Assembly: GCA_021775875.1 (NCBI GenBank)
Contig: JAJFHA010000002.1
Coordinates: 166,228-230,227, forward strand
Direction: 5' to 3'
Length of the DNA: 64,000 nt
Source: Hyphomicrobiales bacterium
GTDB taxonomy: Bacteria > Pseudomonadota > Alphaproteobacteria > Rhizobiales > NORP267
This document shows positions 7,502-17,585 of the stretch, piece by piece. A program made the position numbers and the translations under genes. The notes beneath the pieces are model-generated. The model was not told where the DNA came from and did not search any database. It saw only the letters and a program-made list of their open reading frames with translations. Each line of letters opens with the position of its first letter. Within the stretch, counting starts at the first letter, position 1.

Positions 7502-9136
7502 ATGAATGACAGGCAAGCTTTCTCATTCCAGGATATGAAAGACGACCTGTTTGGTGGGCTGACAGCGGCGATTGTAGCGCTTCCTCTGGCGCTTGCCTTC
7601 GGGGTCGCGGCGGGCATTGGGCCCATGGCCGGCATATACGGGGCAATCGCTGTCGGGTTTTTCGCAGCCGTTTTTGGCGGTACCCGGTCGCAGGTTTCCG
7701 GCCCGACCGGACCGATGACCATCGTTATGGCTGCGGTCGTTGCACAATATGCCGACCATCTGGCGGAAGCATTCACGATTGTCATGCTTGGCGGGTTGAT
7801 GCAGATCGGCTTCGGACTGTTGAAGCTCGGGCGCTATATTATCTATACGCCGGTAATGGTGGTGTCCGGGTTCATGTCTGGTATCGGGATCATCATAATT
7901 TTAATCCAGATTTTGCCATTCTTTGGAATGGACAGTCTTGGAAATCCGCTCGCAGCGGTCCTGGCTTGGCCGTCTATAATGTTCGGTATGGAATTGGATG
8001 CAGTGATCGTTGGTGCGATCAGTCTGGGCATCATGATTGTATGGCGGGGCCGCCCTGGGATTGTCGCACCACCGCCACTTGTTGCATTGGTGGTTGGGAC
8101 GCTCGCAGGTCTTTTTTTATTCCAAAAGGCACCGGTCCTGGGAGACATTCCAACCGGGTTACCGGCTTTGGTGACGCCGTTCCTCTCACTTCCCGATTTT
8201 CCGGAAATGGTGCAGCCGGCGTTTATTCTTGCGGTACTTGGGTCGATCGACAGCCTGCTAACGTCACTGGTGGCGGATCAGATCACCCGGACCAAACACG
8301 ATTCCAATCGGGAATTAATTGGGCAGGGGATTGGTAATTTCGCCGCTGGTCTGGTCGGTGGATTGCCGGGGGCTGGTGCTACCATGCGTACTGTTATCAA
8401 TGTCAGAGCGGGCGGCAGGTCGCCTGTCTCCGGGGCGTTTCATGCCATTATATTATTAGCGCTGGTACTTGGCCTTGCCCCGTTAGCGGAGCCCATTCCG
8501 AAAGCAGTGTTGGCTGGGATATTGATCAAGGTCGGCTGGGATATCATCGATTGGGGCTTCGTGAAACGCATCGCCCGGGTTCCTTTGCAGGACGCAGCGA
8601 TCATGCTGGTGACGCTTCTGCTGACGGTTTTTGTCGATCTGATAACGGCGGTAGCCGTGGGGGTTATCATGTCCGGCTTTGTGGCAGCGCGACGGGTGGA
8701 GGAAGTCGAAATTGGCGGGATCAGTCATGCGGACGGCGAGGGGGGCTTGAACAATTATAGGTTGAAAGAAAAAGAGCGCCACGAAATTCTGGCGGCGGAT
8801 GGCGCGATTGCTCTATTTCGATTTTCGGGCATGCTGTCTTACGCGTCGGCCAGGGAATTGTCTCGGGTGGCCGGGTCAGCGGTTGCCAATCATGTGCTGA
8901 TTTACGATTTTTCTGTGGTGCGGATGATCGATCTTTCAGCGGCAATGGCGATTGAAGAATTGATCAAAGCCGAGCAGGGCGGCAGGAAAACTGTCCTGCT
9001 GGTTATGCCCCAGGGTGACGCATTGGCCACGTTGGAAACGCTTGGTGTTGTTAAAACTGTTTCTGAAACCTGCAAGTTTCCATCTGTCGAAGCAGCTTTG
9101 CAGGTGGCGACGAAGCTTGTTCAACAAAATAAATAG
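7502..9136 (+). CDS. SulP family inorganic anion transporter with STAS domain
   Basis: A 544-residue membrane protein. The first helices carry the SulP signature (LPLALAFGVAAGIGPMAGIYGA, then GTRSQVSGPTGPMTIV), followed by about ten further hydrophobic segments to residue 400. A C-terminal STAS domain spans about 430-530 (ALFRFSGMLSYASARELS, then VLIYDFSVVRMIDLSAAMAI). SulP proteins carry sulfate, bicarbonate or other anions across the inner membrane, driven by Na+ or H+; the substrate cannot be read from sequence. No carbonic anhydrase or sulfate-assimilation gene adjoins it. It ends 5 bases from the convergent metH stop. Confidence 0.88.
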   Translation: MNDRQAFSFQDMKDDLFGGLTAAIVALPLALAFGVAAGIGPMAGIYGAIAVGFFAAVFGGTRSQVSGPTGPMTIVMAAVVAQYADHLAEAFTIVMLGGLMQIGFGLLKLGRYIIYTPVMVVSGFMSGIGIIIILIQILPFFGMDSLGNPLAAVLAWPSIMFGMELDAVIVGAISLGIMIVWRGRPGIVAPPPLVALVVGTLAGLFLFQKAPVLGDIPTGLPALVTPFLSLPDFPEMVQPAFILAVLGSIDSLLTSLVADQITRTKHDSNRELIGQGIGNFAAGLVGGLPGAGATMRTVINVRAGGRSPVSGAFHAIILLALVLGLAPLAEPIPKAVLAGILIKVGWDIIDWGFVKRIARVPLQDAAIMLVTLLLTVFVDLITAVAVGVIMSGFVAARRVEEVEIGGISHADGEGGLNNYRLKEKERHEILAADGAIALFRFSGMLSYASARELSRVAGSAVANHVLIYDFSVVRMIDLSAAMAIEELIKAEQGGRKTVLLVMPQGDALATLETLGVVKTVSETCKFPSVEAALQVATKLVQQNK

Positions 9137-9141
9137 TCAGG

Positions 9142-12100
9142 TCAGGCGGCCGCGTTTTTACGTTTCAACGGATCGTAGTTCAGGATCGGCGAGAGCCAGC
9201 GTTCGATTTCTTCAAGGCTCTCACCTTTGCGGTCTGCATAATCCCTGACCTGATCTTCTTCGATCCTGCCGACGCCAAAATAATAGCTGTCGGGATGGCC
9301 CAGATAGAGACCCGATACGGATGAAGCTGGCCACATGGCGAAACTCTCGGTGAGTTCAATGCCGGTGCGTTTTTCCGCTTCCAGAAGATCAAACAGGGTG
9401 CGTTTTTCGGTATGGTCCGGCTGTGCCGGATATCCGGGGGCGGGTCGGATGCCTTGATATTTTTCAGCAATCAGGTCTTCAGGGCTCAACGTCTCGTCGG
9501 TGGCATATCCCCAATAGTTTTTGCGAACTTCCTGATGCAGATGTTCGGCAAAGGCTTCAGCCAACCGGTCGGTCAGGGCCTGACTCAGGATTTTTGAATA
9601 ATCGTCATTGGCCTTGGCAAAGCGTTCAGCAACGACGTCTTCGCCGATGCCTGCGGTGACCGCGAAGCCACCGATATAATCCGGAATGCCGGTATCCAAC
9701 GGTGCAACAAAATCGCTCAAAGCCACATTGGAGCGGCTGGTGCCACGGGCCATTTGTTGGCGCAGGGTATGGAGAACCGCTTTGGGTTTGCTGCGGCTTT
9801 CATCGGCAAATACGTGAATATCATCACCCACCGCATTGGATGGCCAGAGGCCGATAACGCCATTTGCCTGGACCCAGTTTTGCTCGATCATGGTATCGAG
9901 CAATGCCTGCGCGTCGTTATACAGATCGCGCGCAGCTTCGCCGTAAATGGGGTCGTCGAGAATTGCCGGAAAGCGGCCCTTCATTTCCCAGGTGGCGAAG
10001 AATGGCGTCCAGTCGATAAATTTACGGATCACCGACAGGTCGTAATTCCGGAGTGATTTCAATCCGGGAATTGCAGATTTTACAGGTGCTGATTTGTTCC
10101 AGTCGATTTTGAATTTGTTGTCGCGGGCAGATTCAATGGCTAAGCGGGTGCGCTTGGCCCCGCCGCGTTGATAATCATCTGCCATGCGGCGATATTCGTC
10201 CTGGATATCTTTGACAAAAGCCGGACGGCGTTCGCTGGATATAAGATTTGTGGTGACCCCAACGGCGCGGCTGGCATCGGTCACGTAAACCGCCTGGCCC
10301 CGATTGTAATTGGGATGAATTTTGATTGCCGTATGAATTTTGCTGGTGGTGGCCCCCCCAATCAAAAGCGGCAGGTCCATACCCTGGCGCTCCATTTCGG
10401 CAGCCACGTGGCACATTTCATCAAGCGACGGCGTGATCAGGCCGGACAGACCAATGGCGCTGACTTTCTCCTTAACCGCGACTTCAAGAATTTTCGCGGA
10501 CGGCACCATGACGCCCAGATCGATCACTTCGAAATTGTTGCATTGGAGCACGACGCCGACAATATTTTTGCCGATGTCGTGGACATCGCCCTTGACGGTG
10601 GCGAGCAGAATTTTGCCGGCGGACGTGCTGCCCTCCAGTCCCTGTTCTCGCTTTTCCTCTTCCATAAATGGCAGCAGATGGGCGACCGCCTGTTTCATGA
10701 CACGGGCGGATTTCACCACTTGCGGCAGAAACATTTTGCCGGAGCCAAACAAATCGCCGACGCGGTTCATGCCCTCCATCAATGGGCCTTCGATCAGTTC
10801 GAGCGTGCGGGTGGTGGTGGGCCGGGCTTCTTCCAGATCTTCAATAATATAGTCTGCAATGCCTTTGACCAATGCGTGCGCTAGGCGTTCGTTGACGTCT
10901 TCTTCGCGCCACGAAAGATCGTTTTCCACTCGCGCCTTACCGGCTTCACCGCGGTAACCTTCTGCGATTTCCAGTAACCTGTCGGTGGCATCATCGCGCC
11001 GGTTCAGCACTACATCTTCGCAGGCTTCACGAAGTTCTGGGTCAATTTCATCATACACCGCCAATTGCCCGGCATTGACGATGGCCATGTCGAGACCGGC
11101 CTGGATGGCGTGATAGAGAAATACCGAATGCATGGCTTCGCGTACCGGCTCGTTGCCACGGAACGAAAAGGAGAGGTTTGACAAACCGCCAGAGACGCGT
11201 GCACCGGGCAGGTGCTTTTTGATCTCGCGCGTGGCTTCGATAAAGGCGACACCGTAATTATTATGTTCTTCGATCCCTGTGGCGACGGCAAAAATATTGG
11301 GGTCGAAAATAATGTTGTTGGGATCGATCCCCGCAACCTCTGTGAGTAATTCATAGGAGCGTTTGCAAATCTCGAATTTGCGTTCAGCGGTCTCCGCCTG
11401 GCCTTCTGTATCGAACGCCATTACCACTACGGCAGCGCCGTATCGTTTCACCAATTTGGCTTGTTCCAGGAACTGCTCTTCGCCTTCCTTCATGGAAATC
11501 GAATTGACAATGGCCTTGCCCTGGACGCATTTCAGGCCTGCTTCGATGACCGACCATTTGGATGAATCCACCATGATCGGCACTTGGGCGATATCGGGTT
11601 CGGCGGCCAGTAAATTCAGATAGGTGGTCATGGCTTCTTCGGAATCGAGCAAACCTTCATCCATGTTGATATCGATGATCCGGGCGCCGTTTTGCACCTG
11701 TTGGCGGGCCACTTCGAGGGCGGCATCGTAATCGCCGTTGGTGATGAGTTTGCGGAAGCGGGCGGAGCCGGTAACATTAGTGCGTTCGCCGACATTCACG
11801 AAATTCGTATCCGGTGTCAGGTTGAATGGCTCAAGCCCCGACAAACGCATTTGTTTTGGCTGATCGGGAATATTGCGTGGTTCAACGCCCTCAATAGCTT
11901 TAGCAAAAGCGGCGATATGATCTGGTGTTGTGCCACAACACCCGCCGATGACATTGACGAGACCAGACTTCGCGAATTCACCCATGAGGGCAGCCATGTG
12001 GGCCGGACTTTCGTCATATTCGCCAAATTCGTTCGGCAACCCGGCATTGGGATAGGCGCAGACAAGGGTATCGGTAATGCGCGATAATTCATCGATATGC

Positions 12101-12882
12101 TGGCGCATTTCAGCAGCCCCAAGCGCGCAGTTCAGGCCAAACGAGAAAGGTTTGGTGTGGCGCAGGGAGTTCCAGAAGGCTTCAGGTGTCTGGCCCGACA
12201 GGGTGCGACCCGATAGATCAGTGATGGTGCCGGAAATCATTACCGGCAAGGGGGTTCCGGTTTCGGCAAAAACCTCTTCAAGAGCGAACAGAGCGGCCTT
12301 TGCGTTCAGGGTATCGAAGATGGTTTCGATCAGGATCAGATCGACACCGCCTGCAACCAGTGCGCGGGCGGCTTCCACATAGGCAATCCGCAGGTCGTCA
12401 AAGTTGGCTGCCCGGTATCCAGGCCGGTTGACGTCTGGTGACATTGAGGCGGTGCGGTTGGTGGGGCCCATGGCACCTGCGACGGCGCGGGGGCGGCCCG
12501 GTGTTTTTTGCTCAAACTCATCGGCAATTTTGCGGGCAAGCCTGGCGGATTCAAAATTCAGTTTGTAGACATTCTCCTCCGCACCGTAATCGGCTTGCGC
12601 GATTGAGGTGGAGGAGAACGTGTTGGTGCAGATGATGTCGGCACCGGCTTGGAGGTAGGATTCATGGATTTTGCGGATGATGTCCGGCTGGGTCAGGCTC
12701 AGAATATCGAGATTACCGCGCAGATCCTGTTTCCAGTTTGCGAACAGGTCGCCGCGAAAGCTCTCCTCTGAGAGATTGTAGCCCTGAATGGCGGTCCCCA
12801 TGGCGCCGTCGAGCAATAGAATGCGGGATTTGGCGGCCTCTGCAAGCTGGGCCATGCGCGATGAAGGTTGATTTTCAGGCAT
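9142..12882 (-). CDS. metH: Cobalamin-dependent methionine synthase
   Basis: A 1246-residue four-module enzyme of full length. The homocysteine domain comes first ([11 protein letters not shown] near residue 24, zinc cysteines in GGCCGTT near 310). The folate domain follows ([13 protein letters not shown] near 360). The B12 domain has DVHDIG with the cobalt-binding histidine around residue 760 and the partner loop [13 protein letters not shown]. The AdoMet reactivation domain closes it ([15 protein letters not shown] near 1165). It methylates homocysteine from methyl-tetrahydrofolate. Its start lies 8 bases inside metF, so regulator, metF and metH form one transcript, with MetF feeding the methyl donor to MetH. 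The organism therefore needs or makes cobalamin. Confidence 0.96.
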   Translation of the reverse strand: MPENQPSSRMAQLAEAAKSRILLLDGAMGTAIQGYNLSEESFRGDLFANWKQDLRGNLDILSLTQPDIIRKIHESYLQAGADIICTNTFSSTSIAQADYGAEENVYKLNFESARLARKIADEFEQKTPGRPRAVAGAMGPTNRTASMSPDVNRPGYRAANFDDLRIAYVEAARALVAGGVDLILIETIFDTLNAKAALFALEEVFAETGTPLPVMISGTITDLSGRTLSGQTPEAFWNSLRHTKPFSFGLNCALGAAEMRQHIDELSRITDTLVCAYPNAGLPNEFGEYDESPAHMAALMGEFAKSGLVNVIGGCCGTTPDHIAAFAKAIEGVEPRNIPDQPKQMRLSGLEPFNLTPDTNFVNVGERTNVTGSARFRKLITNGDYDAALEVARQQVQNGARIIDINMDEGLLDSEEAMTTYLNLLAAEPDIAQVPIMVDSSKWSVIEAGLKCVQGKAIVNSISMKEGEEQFLEQAKLVKRYGAAVVVMAFDTEGQAETAERKFEICKRSYELLTEVAGIDPNNIIFDPNIFAVATGIEEHNNYGVAFIEATREIKKHLPGARVSGGLSNLSFSFRGNEPVREAMHSVFLYHAIQAGLDMAIVNAGQLAVYDEIDPELREACEDVVLNRRDDATDRLLEIAEGYRGEAGKARVENDLSWREEDVNERLAHALVKGIADYIIEDLEEARPTTTRTLELIEGPLMEGMNRVGDLFGSGKMFLPQVVKSARVMKQAVAHLLPFMEEEKREQGLEGSTSAGKILLATVKGDVHDIGKNIVGVVLQCNNFEVIDLGVMVPSAKILEVAVKEKVSAIGLSGLITPSLDEMCHVAAEMERQGMDLPLLIGGATTSKIHTAIKIHPNYNRGQAVYVTDASRAVGVTTNLISSERRPAFVKDIQDEYRRMADDYQRGGAKRTRLAIESARDNKFKIDWNKSAPVKSAIPGLKSLRNYDLSVIRKFIDWTPFFATWEMKGRFPAILDDPIYGEAARDLYNDAQALLDTMIEQNWVQANGVIGLWPSNAVGDDIHVFADESRSKPKAVLHTLRQQMARGTSRSNVALSDFVAPLDTGIPDYIGGFAVTAGIGEDVVAERFAKANDDYSKILSQALTDRLAEAFAEHLHQEVRKNYWGYATDETLSPEDLIAEKYQGIRPAPGYPAQPDHTEKRTLFDLLEAEKRTGIELTESFAMWPASSVSGLYLGHPDSYYFGVGRIEEDQVRDYADRKGESLEEIERWLSPILNYDPLKRKNAAA

Positions 12883-13810
12883 CTTGTTGTTCCCTGGCGA
12901 GGTTTGTTTGTAATGGTCTAGTGGGGCGGATGCCCATCAGATGGCATATCGCAAAAATGATATTGGCGTGGTTCATAGTGTAGAAATGAAAATTACGCAC
13001 GCCTTGCTGCATCAGATCCATGACCTGTTCGACAACAACCGAAGCTGCGATCAGGCGGCGGACCTGGGGGTCATCGTCAAGCCCGTCGAAGCGATCCGCC
13101 AACCATGGCGGGATATGGGTGCCGGACTGGTCAGCAAAATTTGAAACCTGTTTGAAATTCAGGACTGGCAAAATTCCGGCGGTAACGGGAATATCAATCC
13201 CGGCGGCCTCGACCCGGTCCAGATAACGGAAATAATAATCGTTCACGAAGAAAAACTGGGTGATTGCGCGGGTAGCGCCCGCATCCACTTTGGCGCGAAG
13301 CATATCCATATCAGCGGCGAAATTTTGTGATTCAGGATGCTTTTCCGGATAAGCTGAAACGCTGACTTCAAAATCATCAATGTCGCGAATGCCTTTGACC
13401 AGTTCAGCCCCGTTGGCATAGCCGTCAGGGTGGGGCTCGTATTTGGCGCCGATCCCGCCTGCCGGGTCGCCCCTGAGCGCGACGATGTGTTTGACGCCTG
13501 ATGCCTGGTAGGCGCGGATGACCTCATTCACCTCTTCGCGGGTTGCATCAACGCAGGTTAAGTGCGCGGCTGGCGCAATAGACGTTTCCCGCACCATCCG
13601 GCTCACGGTATTGTGGGTGCGTTCGCGGGTGGAGCCGCCAGCGCCATAGGTCACGGACACAAAGTCCGGGTTGAGCGGTTCAAGCCGATGGAAGGAAGAC
13701 CAGAGCTTTTGCTCCATTTCTTCATTTTTCGGCGGGAAAAATTCAAACGAAACGCCAACGCCTCTCGGGTTGCCGGTCCGGTGGGTTTCGTGGGAAGGGG
13801 TCTGGTTCAT
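12875..13810 (-). CDS. metF: 5,10-methylenetetrahydrofolate reductase
   Basis: A 311-residue TIM-barrel flavoprotein of normal MetF length. It shows [14 protein letters not shown] at the start, [15 protein letters not shown], the loop [12 protein letters not shown], the substrate strand [15 protein letters not shown] and [16 protein letters not shown], all hallmarks of the FAD-dependent reductase. It reduces methylene-THF to methyl-THF for MetH, the next gene. The ATG at 13810 overlaps the stop of the SahR-like regulator (ATGA), so the two are translationally coupled. A short N-terminal extension ([17 protein letters not shown]) precedes the core. Confidence 0.95.
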   Translation of the reverse strand: MNQTPSHETHRTGNPRGVGVSFEFFPPKNEEMEQKLWSSFHRLEPLNPDFVSVTYGAGGSTRERTHNTVSRMVRETSIAPAAHLTCVDATREEVNEVIRAYQASGVKHIVALRGDPAGGIGAKYEPHPDGYANGAELVKGIRDIDDFEVSVSAYPEKHPESQNFAADMDMLRAKVDAGATRAITQFFFVNDYYFRYLDRVEAAGIDIPVTAGILPVLNFKQVSNFADQSGTHIPPWLADRFDGLDDDPQVRRLIAASVVVEQVMDLMQQGVRNFHFYTMNHANIIFAICHLMGIRPTRPLQTNLAREQQDA

Positions 13811-14835
13811 GAGGGGAGGCTGCTCCGTTCTGATGCAGGCAGGGTCGTATCTATCGCCGTGTCGCCAGGATATTCGGCCAGCCAGATCGATACGGTGATT
13901 GCGGTTTTACCGGCTTCGAGTGGTGGTTCCAGGTGTCGGCATTTTGTAATTTGCAAACCGGCCTCAGCGACCCAATCCCTGATTTCCGGTTTGGTGAAGC
14001 CAAGGCGTAAATGGGCATGTTCTTCGCGCAGGAATTCATGCTCGTGAGGGGCAAAATCAACAATCAGCAATTGCCCGCCCGGGTGCAGCATGCGGGCTGC
14101 AACCGAGATCGCGCTTGCCGGGTCGTCCAGATAATGCAGGACCTGGTGGATGATTATGGTGTCGAATTCACCTGCTTCAAAGGTCATGTCGTAGAGGTCG
14201 CCGTAGCGGGCCTGACAATGGTCCAGCCCGGCTTTATCGAAGCGGGTGCGGGCAAGCGCCAGCATTTCCTGGCTGCTGTCGATACCAATACCGCTATCGG
14301 CACGGTCGCCAAGCAATTCGAGAATGCGTCCGGTGCCTGTTCCCAAATCCAGCACCCGGCCAAAGCGTCGGTCGCCAAGAGCGGCGACCATCGCGTCTTC
14401 CACATCGTTTTCGGAAATGTGCAAGGCGCGCAAGCGGTCCCAGTCTGCAGCATGGGCGCGGAAATAAGATGTAGCAGCTTGCGCCCGTTCTTCCTTTACT
14501 TCTGTCAGGCGTTCGCGGTCTCGGGCCATAATCGGATCGTTTGGGTTGATAAACGCGATGATTTTGCGGGCTAAAGCAACGCCTGCACCCTTTGCGGTGA
14601 GGCGATAAAAGACCCAGCTACCTTCCTGAAACCGGTCGATCATCCCGGCTTCGTTCAATAATTTAAGATGGCGGGAAATCCGCGGTTGGCTCTGGCGTAA
14701 AATGCGAGTCAGGTCTTTTACGTTGAGGTCGCTATGGGCAAGTAGTGCCAGCAATCGCAAGCGCGTCGGGTCGTTGCCTGCCCGTAACCCTGCTAGCAGG
14801 TTATCCAGATCCATTTGTTTGTCGTTGGTTCCCAC
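13807..14835 (-). CDS. ArsR-type regulator fused to a SAM methyltransferase domain (SahR-like)
   Basis: A 342-residue two-domain protein. Residues about 10-95 are a winged-helix ArsR domain (RLRLLALLAHSDLNVKDLTRIL, QPRISRHLKLLNEAGMI). Residues about 145-330 are a class I methyltransferase fold (RVLDLGTGTGRILELL, the acidic strand GIGIDSSQEMLALAR, and HQVLHYLDDPASAI). It lacks the ArsR metal-site cysteines in the recognition helix. ArsR regulators of the S-adenosylmethionine cycle that sense S-adenosylhomocysteine (SahR) occur in Proteobacteria, and a fused methyltransferase fold would suit that ligand. It leads the metF-metH operon and a 16-bp palindrome lies just upstream, so autoregulation is likely. 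Real methyltransferase activity is not excluded. Confidence 0.82.
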   Translation of the reverse strand: MGTNDKQMDLDNLLAGLRAGNDPTRLRLLALLAHSDLNVKDLTRILRQSQPRISRHLKLLNEAGMIDRFQEGSWVFYRLTAKGAGVALARKIIAFINPNDPIMARDRERLTEVKEERAQAATSYFRAHAADWDRLRALHISENDVEDAMVAALGDRRFGRVLDLGTGTGRILELLGDRADSGIGIDSSQEMLALARTRFDKAGLDHCQARYGDLYDMTFEAGEFDTIIIHQVLHYLDDPASAISVAARMLHPGGQLLIVDFAPHEHEFLREEHAHLRLGFTKPEIRDWVAEAGLQITKCRHLEPPLEAGKTAITVSIWLAEYPGDTAIDTTLPASERSSLPS

Positions 14836-14872
14836 AATATCGACCTGTTTCCTGATAAATGAATAAAATAGA

Positions 14873-14894
14873 GATATAAAGATATCTTTATTTC
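14873..14894. promoter_or_regulatory. Palindromic operator in front of the SahR-like regulator-metF-metH operon
   Basis: The 16-mer ATAAAGATATCTTTAT at 14876-14891 is a perfect inverted repeat. The symmetry continues to 14873-14894 with one mismatched pair. It lies about 40 bases upstream of the regulator start at 14835, a position suited to repression of the whole operon. A winged-helix ArsR dimer would bind such a site. Confidence 0.65.
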
Positions 14895-14972
14895 ATTTCT
14901 TTTAACGGGAATTGTGCGGTGTCGCAAGCCCTTGTTTGGCTTGTGAAGATGGAACCCGGAGAAAACAAGACC

Positions 14973-15905
14973 CTATGAAGGTTTGGATCTGCTTATTTTG
15001 GCTAAAGCCCAACGTGGCGGGCGGCCATCGATAGCGATCAGCCCGAGGCCGATCAGCAGCATGCCGATAACCTGGTTGCCGGTGAGGGTTTCAGCCAGAA
15101 ACAGACCGCCAAGCACAATGGCGCCAACTGGGACAAGGAACGTCACCAGAGAGAGATTTGTAGCGCCAGCGCTGGCCAGCAGTTTGAAATAGAGGATGTA
15201 GGCAAAGGCGGTTGAGAAAAATGCCAGAAACAGAATGGCCAAAGTTGATTGCAATCCGGGCATGTTCAATTGCCAGGGTGTTTCAATATAAGCGACGACT
15301 GGCAACATCAATATTGTCGAACATGTTAGCTGGCCGGTTGCTGTCATGATAGGCGGAATGCCTTGAAATCGGCGGCCAAAAATGCTGGCAAACCCGTATG
15401 AAAGCGCGGCTATCAATATTGCAGCCTGGGCCAGGATATTGCTGCCGAGCGCACCCAACAGGCCGGGGCCGAGCATCAAGGCCACGCCGCCAAAACCGAT
15501 CAGGACACCGACAAGCTTGTTTGATGTCATCCGCTCGTCACGGGTCAGAAATTGCGCCAACAGAACTGTCCAAAGCGGGGTAGTGGCATTCAGGATGGAA
15601 GCCAGCCCACCGGTGATGCTGGTTTGACCCCAAAAAATCAGACTGAACGGAATGGCGTTATTCAACAAACCCATGCCAAGAAACGCCAACCAGATTTTGC
15701 TATTCGTCGGCATGCGTTTGCCGCTGGCAAAGACAACAATGTGTAGCGCGAATGCTGCCAGGAATACCCGACAAAAAACAAGCGTGAAGGGCGGCACATC
15801 GACAAGCGCTATTTCCACCAGAAAGAAACTTCCGCCCCATAAAAGAGCGAGCAGAATGAGCATACCCCACTGGGCAGGGCTCATGTTTCGCGATATGTTT
15901 GTCAT
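14973..15905 (-). CDS. EamA/DMT family transporter
   Basis: A 310-residue inner-membrane protein with about ten hydrophobic helices in two EamA repeats. The first starts GMLILLALLWGGSFFLVEIAL and ends in AQFLTRDERMTSNKLVGVLIGFGGVALML. The second ends in GAIVLGGLFLAETLTGNQVIGMLLIGLGLI, the usual 'E-x-L-t-x-x-q-x-x-G' close of the fold. The start was placed at the ATG at 15905 (MTNISRNM); the 25 upstream residues are polar and cysteine-rich and unlike a membrane N-terminus. Members export amino acids and other metabolites; the substrate is unknown. It has no linked regulator. Confidence 0.85.
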   Translation of the reverse strand: MTNISRNMSPAQWGMLILLALLWGGSFFLVEIALVDVPPFTLVFCRVFLAAFALHIVVFASGKRMPTNSKIWLAFLGMGLLNNAIPFSLIFWGQTSITGGLASILNATTPLWTVLLAQFLTRDERMTSNKLVGVLIGFGGVALMLGPGLLGALGSNILAQAAILIAALSYGFASIFGRRFQGIPPIMTATGQLTCSTILMLPVVAYIETPWQLNMPGLQSTLAILFLAFFSTAFAYILYFKLLASAGATNLSLVTFLVPVGAIVLGGLFLAETLTGNQVIGMLLIGLGLIAIDGRPPRWALAKISRSKPS

Positions 15906-15997
15906 GAAGAAATGATACTCCGGGTGTTGGCGACAACGTGCCGCAAAAACACCTGCACAACCACCCGTTTCCTGATCCATATCCGGGAGAAAAATAA

Positions 15998-16483
15998 ATG
16001 TCTGAAAAAGAATTCGATGCCGGGATATATTTCATTGGACATATATCCACCCCTTGGACCAACCGTGATATGTGTCCGCGAAATCCGATGGAAACCGACA
16101 AGCTGTGCCAGGTTATTCTGAAGGAAAAATTTGCTGATGGTCTGAAATCAATCGAAGGCTGCAGCCATATTCTTCTGTTTTACTGGCTCGATCAGGCAAA
16201 CCGGGACAAGTTGCAGCACCAGCCGCCGATTGATGATAAAATCCACGGTGTCTTTGCTTTGCGGTCACCGAGCCGCCCTAACCCGATCGGAATCAGTGCG
16301 GTTGATCTGGTCAAGGTTGAAGGCAATGTATTGACAATCCGCCATATAGATTGCCTGGACGGGACGCCGCTGATTGATATCAAACCATATTTTGTGCATG
16401 CGGATTCAAAACCGGACGCGACCGTTGACTGGCACCAGAAACGGAGCAACCCGTTGCCGCCAAGAGGGAGAGCCGGGAAATAG
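15998..16483 (+). CDS. TrmO/YaeB-family tRNA (N6-threonylcarbamoyladenosine) methyltransferase
   Basis: A 161-residue protein matching the SAM-binding beta-barrel family of TrmO (TsaA/YaeB). The family signature GVFALRSPSRPNPIGIS sits near residue 85, followed by GTPLIDIKPYF. In E. coli TrmO methylates t6A at position 37 of some tRNAs. This protein is shorter than E. coli TrmO (about 235 residues) because it has only the N-terminal domain, which is common in the family and leaves the target uncertain. GGGAG lies before the ATG. It runs 30 bases ahead of the agmatinase gene, perhaps as a two-gene unit. Confidence 0.78.
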   Translation: MSEKEFDAGIYFIGHISTPWTNRDMCPRNPMETDKLCQVILKEKFADGLKSIEGCSHILLFYWLDQANRDKLQHQPPIDDKIHGVFALRSPSRPNPIGISAVDLVKVEGNVLTIRHIDCLDGTPLIDIKPYFVHADSKPDATVDWHQKRSNPLPPRGRAGK

Positions 16484-16513
16484 ACATGCGAAATTTATTG
16501 TAAGGGGATTTTT

Positions 16514-17461
16514 ATGCCGACAGATACCAAAGCTATGATGGACCCGCGCTTTACGGGCATGCCGACTTTCATGCGGGCGCCCTATACAACGGATTATAAG
16601 GCGCTGGATATTGCGATGGTCGGGGTGGCGTATGATGGTGGTGTCTCAAACCGGCCCGGTGCGCGCCATGGACCACGGGAAATCCGCAACGTGTCCAGTA
16701 TGATGCGGACCCTCAATCCAACGACCCGCACCAGCCCGTATGATACCTGCAACATTGCGGATGTGGGCGATGTGCCGCTGACCGCCATGTACGATCATGC
16801 CAAAACCACAGATGAAATCGCGGCGTTCTACACCAAGCTGGTGGATGCTGGCGTCCGGCCTCTGACGGCAGGCGGTGACCATTCGATATCCTATCCGATT
16901 TTGCGGGCGGTGGCCGCCAAAGAGCCTGTGGCGTTGATCCATTTCGATGCCCATTGCGATACCTGGGATGAGTTTCAGGGGTCGAAATTCATGCACGGCG
17001 CGCCGTTTCGCCGGGCCCATGAAGATGGCCTGATCATGGGTGAGAAAACCCTGCAGATCGGTATTCGCGGGTCGCAGATCATTCCAGACGGATGGGATTA
17101 TTCGGAAGCTGCCGGCATGAAAATCATTTTCATGCATCAGGTGGAAGATATCGGCATTGACGGCATTGTTGATATGTGTCGGCAAACGGTTGGCGACATG
17201 CCGGTCTATCTTACCTTTGATATTGACGGGCTGGACCCGGTATATGCGCCGGGAACGGGCACGCCGGAGGTTGGCGGATTTACAACTCGGGAAGCTCTGT
17301 CGTTCCTGCGCGGATTGCGCGGATTGAACATAATTGGCGCAGATGTTGTTGAAGTCGCGCCGCCATTTGATTCGTCCAATATAACGTCGCTGGCCGGTGC
17401 CACCATGATGTACGAAATTCTGTGCCTGATGACGGAAGCCTTGAAAGGCCAGGAAAAATAG
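16514..17461 (+). CDS. speB: Agmatinase / ureohydrolase family enzyme
   Basis: A 315-residue arginase-fold enzyme with all the manganese ligands in place: GGDHS near residue 121, HFDAHCDTWDE near 150, and TFDIDGLDPVYAPGTGTPE near 238. The loop RPGARHGPREIR fits agmatinases. It hydrolyses agmatine to putrescine and urea, or a related guanidino compound such as guanidinobutyrate, which this family cannot be told from by eye. The ATG follows a strong AAGGGG site. No arginine decarboxylase is nearby, so the true substrate is open. Confidence 0.83.
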   Translation: MPTDTKAMMDPRFTGMPTFMRAPYTTDYKALDIAMVGVAYDGGVSNRPGARHGPREIRNVSSMMRTLNPTTRTSPYDTCNIADVGDVPLTAMYDHAKTTDEIAAFYTKLVDAGVRPLTAGGDHSISYPILRAVAAKEPVALIHFDAHCDTWDEFQGSKFMHGAPFRRAHEDGLIMGEKTLQIGIRGSQIIPDGWDYSEAAGMKIIFMHQVEDIGIDGIVDMCRQTVGDMPVYLTFDIDGLDPVYAPGTGTPEVGGFTTREALSFLRGLRGLNIIGADVVEVAPPFDSSNITSLAGATMMYEILCLMTEALKGQEK

Positions 17462-17585
17462 AGAAAACTGACGGATAATAGCATTGGACTCGTGAATTTG
17501 GGCCGTCTGTTATCTCCTCGTTCACTCTATGACGAGATAATGCTATAAAAGGGACAGTCAGGGTCCAAACGGGCCCGGTATTTGC

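Noticed and set aside
10168..10884. 238-residue open frame on the plus strand inside metH
   Set aside because: It is opposite a well-conserved stretch of MetH, including the B12-binding domain, and has no recognisable protein character.
14836..14972. SAM or cobalamin riboswitch in front of the methionine operon
   Set aside because: The leader is too short and shows none of the conserved riboswitch cores; a protein operator explains the site better.
17505..17540. Possible terminator after the agmatinase gene
   Set aside because: The arms TTATCTCCTCGT and ACGAGATAA pair only with a bulge and no T-run follows.
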